Shown: in pieces, positions 32,724 through 41,116 of the stretch
How the letters are laid out: every line of letters begins with the position of its first letter
Position numbering within the stretch: the stretch's first letter is position 1
Assembly (NCBI RefSeq): GCF_030269605.1
Contig: NZ_BSTQ01000013.1
Location: 186,001-250,000 of the forward strand
From: Lentzea sp. NBRC 105346
GTDB lineage: Bacteria > Actinomycetota > Actinomycetes > Mycobacteriales > Pseudonocardiaceae
DNA length: 64,000 nucleotides
Direction of reading: 5' to 3'
Program-made: the position numbers and the translations under genes
Notes under the pieces: model-generated
The model's database searches: none
What the model was told of the DNA's origin: nothing
The model's input: only the letters and a program-made list of their open reading frames with translations

Positions 32724-34109
32724 ATGGAGACGCTGCTCGCCGAACTCCGCGCCGCCGTCGGCGCCGCGGGTGTCCTGACCGACACCGACGTCACCGCGAG
32801 CTACCAGCGCGACATGATGCCGCTGGCCCCGCACGGCACCCCGCTGGCAGTCGTCTTCCCGACCGAGACATCCCAGGTACAGGCCGTGGTGCGGGCATGC
32901 GCTCGGGCGCGTACCCCGATCGTGCCGCGCGGCGCGGGCAGCGGACTCTCCGGAGCGGCCAACGCCATCGACGGCTGTGTCGTCCTGGTGACCACGAAGA
33001 TGAACAACATCATCGAGGTGGACCCGGACAACCGGCTGGCCGTCGTCGAACCGGGCGTCATCAACCTGGACCTGCGCGACGCCGTCGAGAAGCACGGCCT
33101 GTTCTATCCGCCGGACCCGTCGAGCTACGACTGGTGCACGATCGGCGGCAACCTCTCCACGAACGCGGGCGGCCTGTGCTGCGTGAAGTACGGCGTCACC
33201 ACGGACTCCGTGCTCGGCCTCGAAGTCGTCCTGGCGGACGGCGAGCTGCTGAAAACCGGCCGGCGCACGGTCAAGGGCGTGGCGGGCTACGACCTCACCA
33301 AGCTGTTCATCGGCTCCGAGGGCACCCTCGGCGTGATCACCAAGGCCACCCTCGCCCTACGCCCCCTCCCGCAGGCGCCCAGCACCCTGGTCGCGGCGTT
33401 CCCGACGACCGCCCAGGCGGGCGCCGCGGTCAGCCGGATCATCAAGGAGGGCCTGGTCCCGTCGTTGATGGAGATCATGGACCGCAGCTCCATCGAGGCC
33501 GTGGAGCGCTACCTCAAGACCGAGCTGGGCGCGGGCCCCGGCTGCGCGGCCCTGCTGATCTGCCAGTCCGACGCCGGCGCTGAGGCCGCCCAGCGTGAGC
33601 TCACCAAGATCGACACCATCTGCCACGACGCGGGCGCCGACCTGGTCTACGCGACGCACGACCTGAGCGAGGGCCGCGACCTGCTGACCGCGCGCCGGGC
33701 CGTGCTCACCGCCCTCGAGGTCTACGGCTCGTGGCTGACTGACGACGTGTGCGTGCCGCGCACCCGGATCGCCGAGCTCATCCAGGGCTGCGAGGACATC
33801 AGCAAGGAGGTCGGCCTGCGCATCGCCGTCGTCGGGCACGCCGGCGACGGCAACATGCATCCGACCATCGTCTACGACCCCACCAGCCCTGCCGAGTTCG
33901 CTCGCGCGCAGAAGGCGTTCGACGACATCCTCGCCGTCGGGCTGGCTCTCGGGGGGACGGTCACCGGGGAGCACGGGATCGGGAAGATCAAGCGGGACTG
34001 GCTGGCCACCGAGATCGGGCCGGTCGGTCTCCGGGTCCACCGCGACATCAAGCGTGCGCTGGACCCGGAGAACCTGTTCAACCCCGGCTCGATGTTCAGC
34101 GCGACATAG
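32724..34109 (+). CDS. FAD-linked oxidase (GlcD/D-lactate dehydrogenase type)
   Basis: 461 aa. N-terminal FAD-binding domain of the PCMH type with IVPRGAGSGLSGAA near 65-78 and YDWCTIGGNLSTNAGG near 130-145, followed by the C-terminal substrate domain with GHAGDGNMHP near 373 and GTVTGEHGIGKIK near 411. It oxidises 2-hydroxy acids such as glycolate or D-lactate. It is a single-subunit form, with no GlcE/GlcF partner next to it. ATG 32724 is chosen because a GTG at 32715 would include the -10 region. It converges on the chitinase gene. Confidence 0.9.
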   Translation: METLLAELRAAVGAAGVLTDTDVTASYQRDMMPLAPHGTPLAVVFPTETSQVQAVVRACARARTPIVPRGAGSGLSGAANAIDGCVVLVTTKMNNIIEVDPDNRLAVVEPGVINLDLRDAVEKHGLFYPPDPSSYDWCTIGGNLSTNAGGLCCVKYGVTTDSVLGLEVVLADGELLKTGRRTVKGVAGYDLTKLFIGSEGTLGVITKATLALRPLPQAPSTLVAAFPTTAQAGAAVSRIIKEGLVPSLMEIMDRSSIEAVERYLKTELGAGPGCAALLICQSDAGAEAAQRELTKIDTICHDAGADLVYATHDLSEGRDLLTARRAVLTALEVYGSWLTDDVCVPRTRIAELIQGCEDISKEVGLRIAVVGHAGDGNMHPTIVYDPTSPAEFARAQKAFDDILAVGLALGGTVTGEHGIGKIKRDWLATEIGPVGLRVHRDIKRALDPENLFNPGSMFSAT

Positions 34110-35241
34110 CGTTCAACAACGAGTGCTGCGCGTCGTCGTTGCCCAGCTCCCACATGAACGTGCCGAGCAGGCCCTTCGACTTCGCGAAGGAGGCACGCAG
34201 CCCGATCGACCGCGGGCTCTCGAACGACACGAACTTGCGCTCGGCCGCGTTGTACAACCAAGGCGACTGCGCCACCGGGTGCCAGTACTCCTTCCATCCC
34301 GGAGTGGCGCGCAACTTCTGCACGTCGGTGTACCCGTCAACCCAGAAGGTGCTCTCGTACGGCTGGTAAAGCCCGTGCTGCGACCCCTCAGAGCGAACGA
34401 CGAACCCACGCCCGTAGAACGGCACCCCGAGCACCATCTTCCGAGGCGACACCCCGTGCCGCTCGTAGTACTCGACGGCCCGCACCACGTTGTTCCACTT
34501 GCGATCCGCCCGCGGCATCGGGTCGGCGGCGACCTCGCGCATGGGTGCGTTGAACGTCGCCACGGGCGAGAACCCGGTACCCATGTCGTAGGTCATCACG
34601 TTGATGAAGTCCAAAACGCCGGCCAACGCACCGAGTTCGAAACTGCGCGCCGGGTCGTAAGAACCGTCGGTCTGCAGCCGGCCGGTCGGCAGGGCCGCGG
34701 TGACCAGACGGGATCCCAGCGCACGCTTGAAGTCCTGCGCCAGCAACGTCATGTTGTGCTTGTCCTCGGGCCGGTCCTTGATGTCGGCCGGACCTCCGTA
34801 GACCGGGAACTCCCAGTCGATGTCGAGACCGTCGAACGTCCGGTCGCGGAAGAAGAGATCCACACAGGACTGAACGAGGGTCTGCCGCGAAGCGGAAGTC
34901 AGAGCGGCGTCCGAGAACCCGCCCGCACCCCAGCCGCCCAGCGAGATCAACGCCTTCAGGGAAGGCTTGCGCTGCTTCAGCGCGCGGATGTCGGCGAAAT
35001 CGCGCGCGGCCGTGGGAGCGGGCATCACGCACTTGCCGTTCTCGATCAACGCGAAGGCGTAGAACAGATGCGTGATGGGTGTGTCGGTCGGGATGGCGGA
35101 GATGGGGTAGCTCTCGCTGTACCAGTTGCCGTAGTAGGCGCCGACAATTCGTGGTGGGGCCGACGAAGCAACGGGCGACAGGCCGATCGAGACGGAGAGG
35201 GCGGCCAACGCGACCGCCAAAGTCTTGCGCAGCAACGACAT
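34096..35241 (-). CDS. Secreted GH18 chitinase-like glycosidase
   Basis: 381 aa. A Sec signal peptide (about 1-28: LAVALAALSVSIGLSPVASSA) is followed by a single GH18 catalytic domain. The DxxDxDxE active site is intact as FDGLDIDWEF near 145; other blocks are GGWGAGGFS near 108 and INVMTYDM near 220. No chitin-binding module is present. It should cut chitin-type beta-1,4-GlcNAc chains outside the cell. A DasR-like operator lies 15 bases upstream of the start codon, placing it with nagK-nagA. The ATG at 35241 is the start fitting the signal peptide. Confidence 0.9.
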   Translation of the reverse strand: MSLLRKTLAVALAALSVSIGLSPVASSAPPRIVGAYYGNWYSESYPISAIPTDTPITHLFYAFALIENGKCVMPAPTAARDFADIRALKQRKPSLKALISLGGWGAGGFSDAALTSASRQTLVQSCVDLFFRDRTFDGLDIDWEFPVYGGPADIKDRPEDKHNMTLLAQDFKRALGSRLVTAALPTGRLQTDGSYDPARSFELGALAGVLDFINVMTYDMGTGFSPVATFNAPMREVAADPMPRADRKWNNVVRAVEYYERHGVSPRKMVLGVPFYGRGFVVRSEGSQHGLYQPYESTFWVDGYTDVQKLRATPGWKEYWHPVAQSPWLYNAAERKFVSFESPRSIGLRASFAKSKGLLGTFMWELGNDDAQHSLLNAMSR

Positions 35242-35255
35242 CAGGGCCTCCAGCC

Positions 35256-35271
35256 ACTGGTTTAGACCAAA
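35256..35271. promoter_or_regulatory. DasR-like operator (dre) of the chitinase gene
   Basis: ACTGGTTTAGACCAAA: a close match to the DasR element ACTGGTCTAGACCAGT. GntR-family DasR represses chitin and GlcNAc genes until glucosamine-6-P accumulates. The site lies 15 bases before the chitinase ATG. Confidence 0.75.
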
Positions 35272-35315
35272 ACCTAGGGCTGGAGACCCTGATGTCACAA
35301 GGCAACGAAAGTCGG

Positions 35316-35993
35316 CTAATCCTCCACGCGCGGAAGGACCTGCGTTGCGCCGTTCATGGCCTTTTTCTCCTTGCGCGCCTTGATCACCTCGATGATGATC
35401 GGCACGACCGAGAGCAGCGCGATGGCGACGAGGGTCAGTTCGAGGTTCTTGCGGATGAAGTCGACGCGGCCCAGGAAGTAGCCCAGCACCGTCAGGCCGG
35501 CCGCCCACGCGACACCGCCGATGAACGAGTACGTGAAGTACGTCTTCTTGTCCATCCGGCCCACACCGGCCATCGCGGTGATGAACGTGCGCACGATCGG
35601 GACGAAGCGCGCCATGACGATCGCGCGCGCGCCGTACTTCTCGAAGAACTCGTGCGTCTTCTCGACGTACTCCTTCTTGAACAGCTTGGAGTCCGGCTTG
35701 TTGAACAACGCCGGGCCGATGCGCTGACCGATGAAGTAGCCGCAGACGTTGCCGAGCATCGCGCACACCGTGAGCAGCACGCAGACCAGCCACAGTGGCG
35801 TCTGGATGTGTTGTGCCGCGACGAAGAGTCCCGCGGTGAACAACAGGGAGTCGCCGGGCAGGAAGAAACCGATGAGCAGACCGCACTCGGCGAACACGAT
35901 CAGGCACAGCCCGAGGAGCATCCACGGACCGAGCATCGTGAGGAGTTTTTCGGCATCCAGCCAGTCAGGGCCAAGCGCAATCGTCACGGGCAC
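35316..35993 (-). CDS. DedA family membrane protein (second)
   Basis: 225 aa. Motifs FAECGLLIGFFLPGDSLLF near 33-52 and MARFVPIVRTFITAMAGVGRM near 121 are diagnostic for DedA, with about five membrane segments and a basic tail KARKEKKAMNG. GTG start. It is not closely similar to the first DedA in this window. It may match mycobacterial Rv0364, the DedA near fba. It follows the 65-aa gene by 11 bases in the same direction, so co-transcription with the nag genes is possible. Confidence 0.9.
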   Translation of the reverse strand: MPVTIALGPDWLDAEKLLTMLGPWMLLGLCLIVFAECGLLIGFFLPGDSLLFTAGLFVAAQHIQTPLWLVCVLLTVCAMLGNVCGYFIGQRIGPALFNKPDSKLFKKEYVEKTHEFFEKYGARAIVMARFVPIVRTFITAMAGVGRMDKKTYFTYSFIGGVAWAAGLTVLGYFLGRVDFIRKNLELTLVAIALLSVVPIIIEVIKARKEKKAMNGATQVLPRVED

Positions 35994-36004
35994 AACGGTA
36001 CAGG

Positions 36005-36202
36005 TCAGTTAAGCGTGATCACCGCTGCCACCGTGCCCGCGGCCAGGCCCAGCAGCAACGCCAGCAGCAGCACCCACCGTGCGGGCATTCGCTCCCGTTG
36101 CTGCTCCGGAACGGGCACGACGGGCGTCATGCCCGCGTTCGTGCTGGTGGCCTGCCTGCGCAGCGCGTCCGTCAGCACCCGCTCCGGATCTTGCGTCGTC
36201 AT
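36005..36202 (-). CDS. 65-aa single-pass membrane protein
   Basis: ATG overlaps the nagA stop (TGATG). Residues 1-42 are polar (PERVLTDALRRQATSTN, Pro- and Gln-rich stretch), followed by one membrane helix at about 43-62 (WVLLLALLLGLAAGTVAAVI), so it is tail-anchored with the N-terminus in the cytoplasm. I do not recognise the family. Its strict coupling to nagA suggests a role tied to amino-sugar metabolism, but nothing in the sequence proves this. Confidence 0.6.
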   Translation of the reverse strand: MTTQDPERVLTDALRRQATSTNAGMTPVVPVPEQQRERMPARWVLLLALLLGLAAGTVAAVITLN

Positions 36203-37359
36203 CAGCTCTTGACCCACTCGCCCTTGCTCAACACTTCCCGGGGCTTCAATTCTGCATCGAGCACGACGAGGTCCGCCGCGAAACCCGCGCGCAGCTGCCC
36301 GGTCTCCTCGCCGAGGCCCAGCAGGGTCGCCGGACGCGTGGCGGTCGCGTGCACGGCCTCGGACAGCGACAGCCCGCACGAGTTGACGGCGTTGCGGAAC
36401 GCCATGTCCATCGTCAGCGTGCTGCCGGCCAGTGCGGCGCCGCCGGCCAGCGTCGGCACGCCGTCCACGACGCGGACCTCCAGGCCGCCGACGTCGTACA
36501 CGCCGTCGCCGACGCCAGCGGCCGCGATCGCGTCGGTGATCAGCACGGTCCGGCCGACGCCCGCGTGGTGCGCGGCGAGCCGCACCGCCGTGGGGTGCAG
36601 GTGCACGAGGTCACAGATCAGCTCGACGGTCACGCGCTCGTCGTCGAGCAGCGCGCCGATCGGGCCCGGCTCGCGGTGGTGCAGCGGCCGCATGCCGTTG
36701 AACAGGTGCGTCGCGACGGACGCGCCCGCGTCGACCGCCGGGCGGACCTGCGCCTCGGTCGCGTCGGTGTGGCCGATCGCGGCGAGCACGCCGTTGTCGA
36801 CGAGCTGGTGGACGGCGGCCACCGCGCCCTCGAGCTCGGGGGCGATCGTCACCATGCGGATCGTGCCCTTGCCCGCGTCCAGCAGCTTCGTCACGGACGC
36901 CTGGTCCGGCGGGCACAGGATGGCCGGGTCGTGCGCGCCGCAGCGCGCGGCCGACAGGAACGGCCCTTCCAGGTGGATGCCGGCGAGCAGCCCGTCCTGC
37001 ACGAACTCGGCCAGCGCGGACACCTGGTCGGCGAGCTCCGGGATGGGCCGCGAGACGAGCGATGCGATCTGCGTCGTCGTGCCGTGCCTGCGGTGTGCGG
37101 CCGCCGCCTTGCGAACCCGCTCCGGGTCGCTGCTGGTGAACGCGTGCCCGCCGCCGCCGTGGCAGTGGATGTCGATGAATCCGGGCACGACCGTGTTGCC
37201 GGACACGTCGTGTGTCGGTCCGTCGGGAGGTACACCGGCACCGACGGCCTGGATGCGGCCCTCGCGCACGCTGATCCATCCCTGCTCGAGCACCCCGTCC
37301 GGCGTGACGATCCGGCCACCGGCCAGCGTCACGTCAACGGGCCCGCCCCACGTGCTCAT
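36202..37359 (-). CDS. nagA: N-acetylglucosamine-6-phosphate deacetylase
   Basis: 385 aa. Removes acetate from GlcNAc-6-P to give GlcN-6-P, in the cytoplasm. Amidohydrolase fold: metal-ligand motif DIHCHGGGG near 64, HLEGPFLS near 128, GHTDAT near 193, HLFNGM near 214 and LITDAIAAAG near 268 are in the family order. The ATG overlaps the nagK stop by four bases. The second gene of a nagK-nagA-(65-aa) operon, with a DasR-like site before nagK. No nagB is present in this window. Confidence 0.95.
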   Translation of the reverse strand: MSTWGGPVDVTLAGGRIVTPDGVLEQGWISVREGRIQAVGAGVPPDGPTHDVSGNTVVPGFIDIHCHGGGGHAFTSSDPERVRKAAAAHRRHGTTTQIASLVSRPIPELADQVSALAEFVQDGLLAGIHLEGPFLSAARCGAHDPAILCPPDQASVTKLLDAGKGTIRMVTIAPELEGAVAAVHQLVDNGVLAAIGHTDATEAQVRPAVDAGASVATHLFNGMRPLHHREPGPIGALLDDERVTVELICDLVHLHPTAVRLAAHHAGVGRTVLITDAIAAAGVGDGVYDVGGLEVRVVDGVPTLAGGAALAGSTLTMDMAFRNAVNSCGLSLSEAVHATATRPATLLGLGEETGQLRAGFAADLVVLDAELKPREVLSKGEWVKS

Positions 37360-38288
37360 TTGTCCTCCCGGCCTGAAATCTTCGCAAGCGTGTCGATGGC
37401 CAGCAGGGCGGCACCGAGGCAGCCGGCCTCGTCGCCGAGGGCAGCCAGCCGCAGCTCCGGTCGGCGCTGGAAGGCGATCAGCCCGTCCAGCCGGTCCCGC
37501 AACGGCTCGATCAGCAGGTCTCCTGCCAGGGCGAGGCCGCCGCCGAGCACCACGGCCTCGGGTCCGAGCAGGGTCGCCAGTACCAGGATCCCCCTGGCCA
37601 GCGCGTCCACGGCCTCGTGCCACACGACGACCGCGTCCTGGTCGCCGAGCCGGACCAGATCGGCGACCTCCGCGGCACCGTTCACCGGCTTGCCCGTGCG
37701 CACCGAGTACCGCCGCGCGATCGCGGCCGAGGACGCCACGGTCTCCACGCAACCCGTCTGACCACACCCGCACGGTTCGCCGTGGCCCACGTCCACATGG
37801 CCGATCTCGCCCGCGTACCCGCCGCCGCTGTACAACTTCCCGTCCAGCACGAGCGCACCCGCGATGCCGGTGCCGATCGGCATGATCACCGCGTCCGTGA
37901 GCCCCTTGGCGGCGCCCAGCCGCAGCTCGGCCAGGCCACCCGCGCGTACGTCGTGCCCGAACGCGACCGGCAGGCCCAGGCGTTCCTCGAGCGTCGCGGT
38001 GAACGGGAAGTCCTGCCAGCCGAGGTTGGCGGCGTAGACGCCGACGCCGTTCGCCTCGTCCACGACGCCCGGCACGACCAGGCCGACCGCTTCGACCTGG
38101 TGTTCCGAGGAGCGGCGCAGTTCCTCGACCAGGTCCACCACGACGTCGAGGATCGGGCCGACGGGTCTGGGCGTGGACCGGCGGCTGTGCTTCACCGCCG
38201 TCACGCCCGTAGGAGTGCCGGTGACGAGCGCGGCTTTGGTGTCCGTGCCGCCGACGTCGACGGCGACCACGTGTCTGCTGGGTGCCAC
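37356..38288 (-). CDS. nagK: ROK family sugar kinase, probable N-acetylglucosamine kinase
   Basis: 310 aa. The ROK signature is present: ATP-phosphate motif AVDVGGTDTKAALV near 10, GHVDVGHGEPCGCGQTGCVE (zinc-binding Cys cluster) near 165, and GIAGALVLDGKL. The usual catalytic DxGxT and E-x-G-H residues are kept. The ROK group includes glucokinase and N-acetyl-mannosamine kinase, but operon position upstream of nagA, with a dre site, argues for phosphorylation of GlcNAc. GTG start. The gene name is by context rather than by a diagnostic residue. Confidence 0.85.
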   Translation of the reverse strand: MAPSRHVVAVDVGGTDTKAALVTGTPTGVTAVKHSRRSTPRPVGPILDVVVDLVEELRRSSEHQVEAVGLVVPGVVDEANGVGVYAANLGWQDFPFTATLEERLGLPVAFGHDVRAGGLAELRLGAAKGLTDAVIMPIGTGIAGALVLDGKLYSGGGYAGEIGHVDVGHGEPCGCGQTGCVETVASSAAIARRYSVRTGKPVNGAAEVADLVRLGDQDAVVVWHEAVDALARGILVLATLLGPEAVVLGGGLALAGDLLIEPLRDRLDGLIAFQRRPELRLAALGDEAGCLGAALLAIDTLAKISGREDK

Positions 38289-38317
38289 GAGGTCTGATCC
38301 TGCGGCATCAACCGGCC

Positions 38318-38334
38318 ATTGGTCTATACCAAGT
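38318..38334. promoter_or_regulatory. DasR-like operator (dre) of nagK-nagA
   Basis: ATTGGTCTATACCAAGT: nearly complete match to A(C/T)TGGTCTAGACCA(G/A)T. It lies 30 bases before the nagK start. The second dre in this window, supporting a DasR-controlled chitin/GlcNAc set. Confidence 0.8.
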
Positions 38335-38392
38335 ACCGGATTGGGGGCGCGCGTCCACCACGTGAAAGCGCTCCACCAGGACGAAAGGTGTG

Positions 38393-38959
38393 TTAACGCC
38401 CCGCCATGATCTTCTGCAACGCGTCCAGCGCGCGGCTCGCCGTGGACTTGACCGTGCCCTTCGAGATGCCGGTCGCCTCGGCGATCTCGGCCTCGGACAG
38501 GTCGCCGTAGTAGCGCAGCACGAGCACCTCGCGCTGACGGGGCGGCAGCTGCTGCAACGCCTTCACCACGGCCTGGTGCTCCGCGGTGAGCATGGCGAGC
38601 GACTCGGCCGAACGGGCGTTGGCCACGTGCGGCGGCGTGTAGTCACGGGCCGTCTTGCGGCGGCGCAGAACGCTGCGCGAGCCGTTCACAACGGCCGTGC
38701 GCAGGTAGCCGACCGCGGCCTGGGCGTCGCGCAGGCCCTTCCAGTTGCGGTGCAGGCCGGTGAACGCCTCCTGCACCACGTCCTCGGCCGTCGCGGGCTC
38801 GTCGACCAGCAGCAGCGCCAGGCGGATCAACCGCATCCGGTGCTGTTTGTACAGGTCTTCCAGCGTCAACGGGCCGGCCGGAGGGGCTGCGACACCGTCC
38901 GCGATGCGCAGGTTGGTCAGCGTGTCCTGCACGCTGCTCGGGGTCTGGTCGCCAACCAC
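38393..38959 (-). CDS. SigE-family ECF RNA polymerase sigma factor
   Basis: 188 aa. Region 2 (about 28-95) includes LYKQHRMRLIRLALLLVDEPATAEDVVQEAF and the -10-binding GYLRTAVVNGSRSVLRRR. Region 4 (about 125-180) has LPPRQREVLVLRYYGDLSEAEIAEATGISKGTVKSTASRAL. This pattern belongs to the actinomycete SigE-family group without a fused anti-sigma. No anti-sigma gene is adjacent. Starts at 38959 and 38932 (both GTG) are possible; the longer is given. It is divergent from the YCII gene with 39 bases between. Confidence 0.88.
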   Translation of the reverse strand: MVGDQTPSSVQDTLTNLRIADGVAAPPAGPLTLEDLYKQHRMRLIRLALLLVDEPATAEDVVQEAFTGLHRNWKGLRDAQAAVGYLRTAVVNGSRSVLRRRKTARDYTPPHVANARSAESLAMLTAEHQAVVKALQQLPPRQREVLVLRYYGDLSEAEIAEATGISKGTVKSTASRALDALQKIMAGR

Positions 38960-38998
38960 GAGGAGGACGTTACCGTTCTTCCAGCTACGGAGGTGGAC

Positions 38999-39283
38999 AT
39001 GGCCCGCTTTGCGGTCGAATTGGTGTACGGCCAGAACCGCGACGAACGCCTCGCCGCGCGACCCGCGCACCGCGAGTACATCGCCGCACTGGTCGAACGT
39101 GGGGTGGTCCTGCTGGCCGGTCCCTATACGGACGACCTGGGCGCCTTGATCGTGTACGAAGCCGACGACGAGACCGCGGTGAAGGAGATCATCGCCGGCG
39201 ACCCGTACTCGTCCGCCGGTGTGATCACCGAGTGGCGCGTCCACGAGTGGAACACGGTCCTCGGCTCACTTCTCCGCAGCTAG
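38999..39283 (+). CDS. YCII-related domain protein
   Basis: 94 aa, ATG after GGAGGTGG. The compact fold (MARFAVELVYGQNRDERLAARPAHREYIAAL) with the signature ALIVYEADDETAVKEII and a conserved His resembles YciI, a family of small hydrolase-like or dehalogenase-like proteins; a YciI His-Asp pair is often cited as active site. YCII genes sometimes neighbour ECF sigma factors. It is divergent from the sigma factor and converges with the SDR gene, overlapping its end by 18 bases. Confidence 0.82.
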   Translation: MARFAVELVYGQNRDERLAARPAHREYIAALVERGVVLLAGPYTDDLGALIVYEADDETAVKEIIAGDPYSSAGVITEWRVHEWNTVLGSLLRS

Positions 39284-40117
39284 ACCACCGGGGCCGACCA
39301 GGCCCGACGTGTCCGTCTCGGCCATCGCCCGGTCCGCAACCGGCACCGCACCGCCCGAGCGGCGGTCGATCAACGGGGGCAGCAGGGCGCGGAACAGCTT
39401 CACCGCGCCCACCCAGCCGGGCGTGTGCACGGCCCGCGCGCGCCTCTCGATACCCCTGACCACGGCACGGCCGACGGCGGACACCGGGTACTTCTTGCCG
39501 AGGATGCCCGGCATCGCCGTGCGCATCGGCCCGAAGACGGGGTGCTGGTCAGCGCTGTTGACCATGTCCGTGGCGATCCACGAGAAGTAGGCGACGCCGA
39601 CGTCCACGCCGAGGTGCCGGACCTCGGCGCGCAGGCTGTCCGCAAACGCTTCACACCCCGCCTTCGCCGCCGTGTAGCAGGCCATCCCGGGGGTGTGCGC
39701 GATCGCGGCCAGCGACGACACGACCAGGACGTAGCCGCGGCGGGCGATGACGTGCGGCAGGGCCGTCCGGACGGTTCGCCACACGCCGAGCAGGTTCACC
39801 TCGATGACCCGCTCGAACGCCTTGGGGTCCATCGAACGCACGAACCCGGTCGCGGCGATGCCGGCGTTCGCGACGACGACGTCGATGCCGCCGAAATGCG
39901 AAGCGACCTCCGTGAAGACGCGATCCAGCGCGTCCCAGTCCGTGACGTCCGCTTCCCACGCCTTGCCGCCGGTGCTCGCCGCGACCCGTTCGAGCTGGTC
40001 CTTCTCCAGACCCACGAGCGCGAGGCGAGCCCCGCGCGCGGCCAGCTGCCTCGCCACCTCGGCGCCGATGCCCCTGGCCGCGCCGGTGATCAGTACCACC
40101 TTGCCCGTGACGTCCAT
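39266..40117 (-). CDS. Short-chain dehydrogenase/reductase with C-terminal extension
   Basis: 283 aa. Classical SDR: TGAARGIG near 11, NAG within VANAGIAATG near 82, SSLAAI near 134 and YTAAKAG near 147-153 (catalytic Tyr and Lys). A C-terminal extension of about 50 residues (LFRALLPPLIDRRSGG) is hydrophobic and basic, as in membrane-associated members. ATG 40117 is preceded by a leaderless-type TACCGT box and a 15-base palindrome. A GTG at 40126 is the alternative. The palindrome argues for control by a TetR-type repressor. Confidence 0.88.
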   Translation of the reverse strand: MDVTGKVVLITGAARGIGAEVARQLAARGARLALVGLEKDQLERVAASTGGKAWEADVTDWDALDRVFTEVASHFGGIDVVVANAGIAATGFVRSMDPKAFERVIEVNLLGVWRTVRTALPHVIARRGYVLVVSSLAAIAHTPGMACYTAAKAGCEAFADSLRAEVRHLGVDVGVAYFSWIATDMVNSADQHPVFGPMRTAMPGILGKKYPVSAVGRAVVRGIERRARAVHTPGWVGAVKLFRALLPPLIDRRSGGAVPVADRAMAETDTSGLVGPGGLAAEK

Positions 40118-40124
40118 GCGAGTC

Positions 40125-40130
40125 ACGGTA
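40125..40130 (-). promoter_or_regulatory. -10 box, probable leaderless promoter of the SDR gene
   Basis: On the minus strand TACCGT lies seven bases before the ATG at 40117. Confidence 0.45.
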
Positions 40131-40136
40131 ACGCAA

Positions 40137-40151
40137 CTTACTCCGAGTAAG
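40137..40151. promoter_or_regulatory. 15-base perfect palindrome, operator candidate
   Basis: CTTACTC, one base, GAGTAAG: exact inverted repeat of the kind bound by TetR-family dimers. It sits 6-20 bases upstream of the -10 box, where a bound repressor would cover the -35 region of the SDR gene. No tetR gene is adjacent. Confidence 0.65.
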
Positions 40152-40162
40152 CTACTGGCAAG

Positions 40163-41080
40163 TTAAATTACATCCAGGCGGGTGGTGTCGATGTCGAGCG
40201 TCAGGACCGGCAGCAGGTCTTCCAGCTGTTCGACGGTCCGGGCGCTGGCGATCGGGGACGCCACCGTCGGCCGGTTCGCGAGCCAGGCCAGCGCCACCGC
40301 GGCGACCGTCGTGCCGTGTTGTTCGGCCAGGTCGTCGAGGATCTCCAACGTCTTCAGGCCGTGCTCGTCGAGGTACTTCGACGCGGCGGCCGCGCGGGCG
40401 CTGTCGACCTCGACGCCCGGCCGGTACTTGCCGGTCAGAAAGCCCTTCGCGAGACCCCAGTAGGGCACCGTCCGCAGGCCGTGGTCGCGGACGACGGCCT
40501 CCAGGTCACCCTCGTACTGCTGGCGGGCGACCAGGTTGTACTCCGGCTGCAGCGCGACGAACTTCGCGAAGCCCTCGCGTTCGGAGATCTCCAGCGCCTC
40601 CCGCAGCCGGGCCGCGCTGATGTTCGACGCCGCGATGTAGCGGACCTTGCCGTCGCGGACGAGCCGGTCGTACGCCGCCAGCGACTCCTCGAGCGGCGTC
40701 GCCGGGTCGTCGCGGTGGGAGTAGTACAGGTCGATGTGGTCGACGCCGAGCCGCTTCAGCGACGCCTCGGCGGCGGCCTCGATCGTGCCGGCCCGCTGGT
40801 TGTCGAAGCCCTTCAGCATGCCGACCTTGGTGGCCACGACGATCTCGTCGCGGTTGCCGCGCCGGGCCAGCCAGCGGCCGATGATCTCCTCGGACTCGCC
40901 GCCGGAGTTGCCTTCGGCCCAGGCCGAGTACACGTCCGCGGTGTCGACGAAGTTGCCGCCCGCCGCGTGGAAGGCGTCCAGGACCGCGAACGACTGCTGC
41001 TCGTCCGCGGTCCAGCCGAACACGTTGCCGCCGAGGCACAGGCGGGAGATTTCCAGATCGGTCGTGCTCAATTTCGGCAT
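40163..41080 (-). CDS. Aldo/keto reductase
   Basis: 305 aa TIM-barrel NADPH-dependent reductase. The catalytic tetrad is readable: Asp in FVDTADVYS, the next Tyr, Lys in EIVVATKVGM and His in LYYSHRDD. The C-terminal stretch PTVASPIASARTVEQLEDLL binds the cofactor pyrophosphate. It reduces aldehydes or ketones; substrate unknown. A TAGGTT box six bases before the ATG suggests a leaderless transcript. The SDR gene lies just after, 45 bases beyond the stop. Confidence 0.92.
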   Translation of the reverse strand: MPKLSTTDLEISRLCLGGNVFGWTADEQQSFAVLDAFHAAGGNFVDTADVYSAWAEGNSGGESEEIIGRWLARRGNRDEIVVATKVGMLKGFDNQRAGTIEAAAEASLKRLGVDHIDLYYSHRDDPATPLEESLAAYDRLVRDGKVRYIAASNISAARLREALEISEREGFAKFVALQPEYNLVARQQYEGDLEAVVRDHGLRTVPYWGLAKGFLTGKYRPGVEVDSARAAAASKYLDEHGLKTLEILDDLAEQHGTTVAAVALAWLANRPTVASPIASARTVEQLEDLLPVLTLDIDTTRLDVI

Positions 41081-41086
41081 ACTACG

Positions 41087-41092
41087 AACCTA
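41087..41092 (-). promoter_or_regulatory. -10 box, probable leaderless promoter of the aldo/keto reductase
   Basis: TAGGTT on the minus strand lies six bases before the ATG at 41080. Confidence 0.45.
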
Positions 41093-41116
41093 CCGTTTTC
41101 AACGTGAGGGGTCGAC

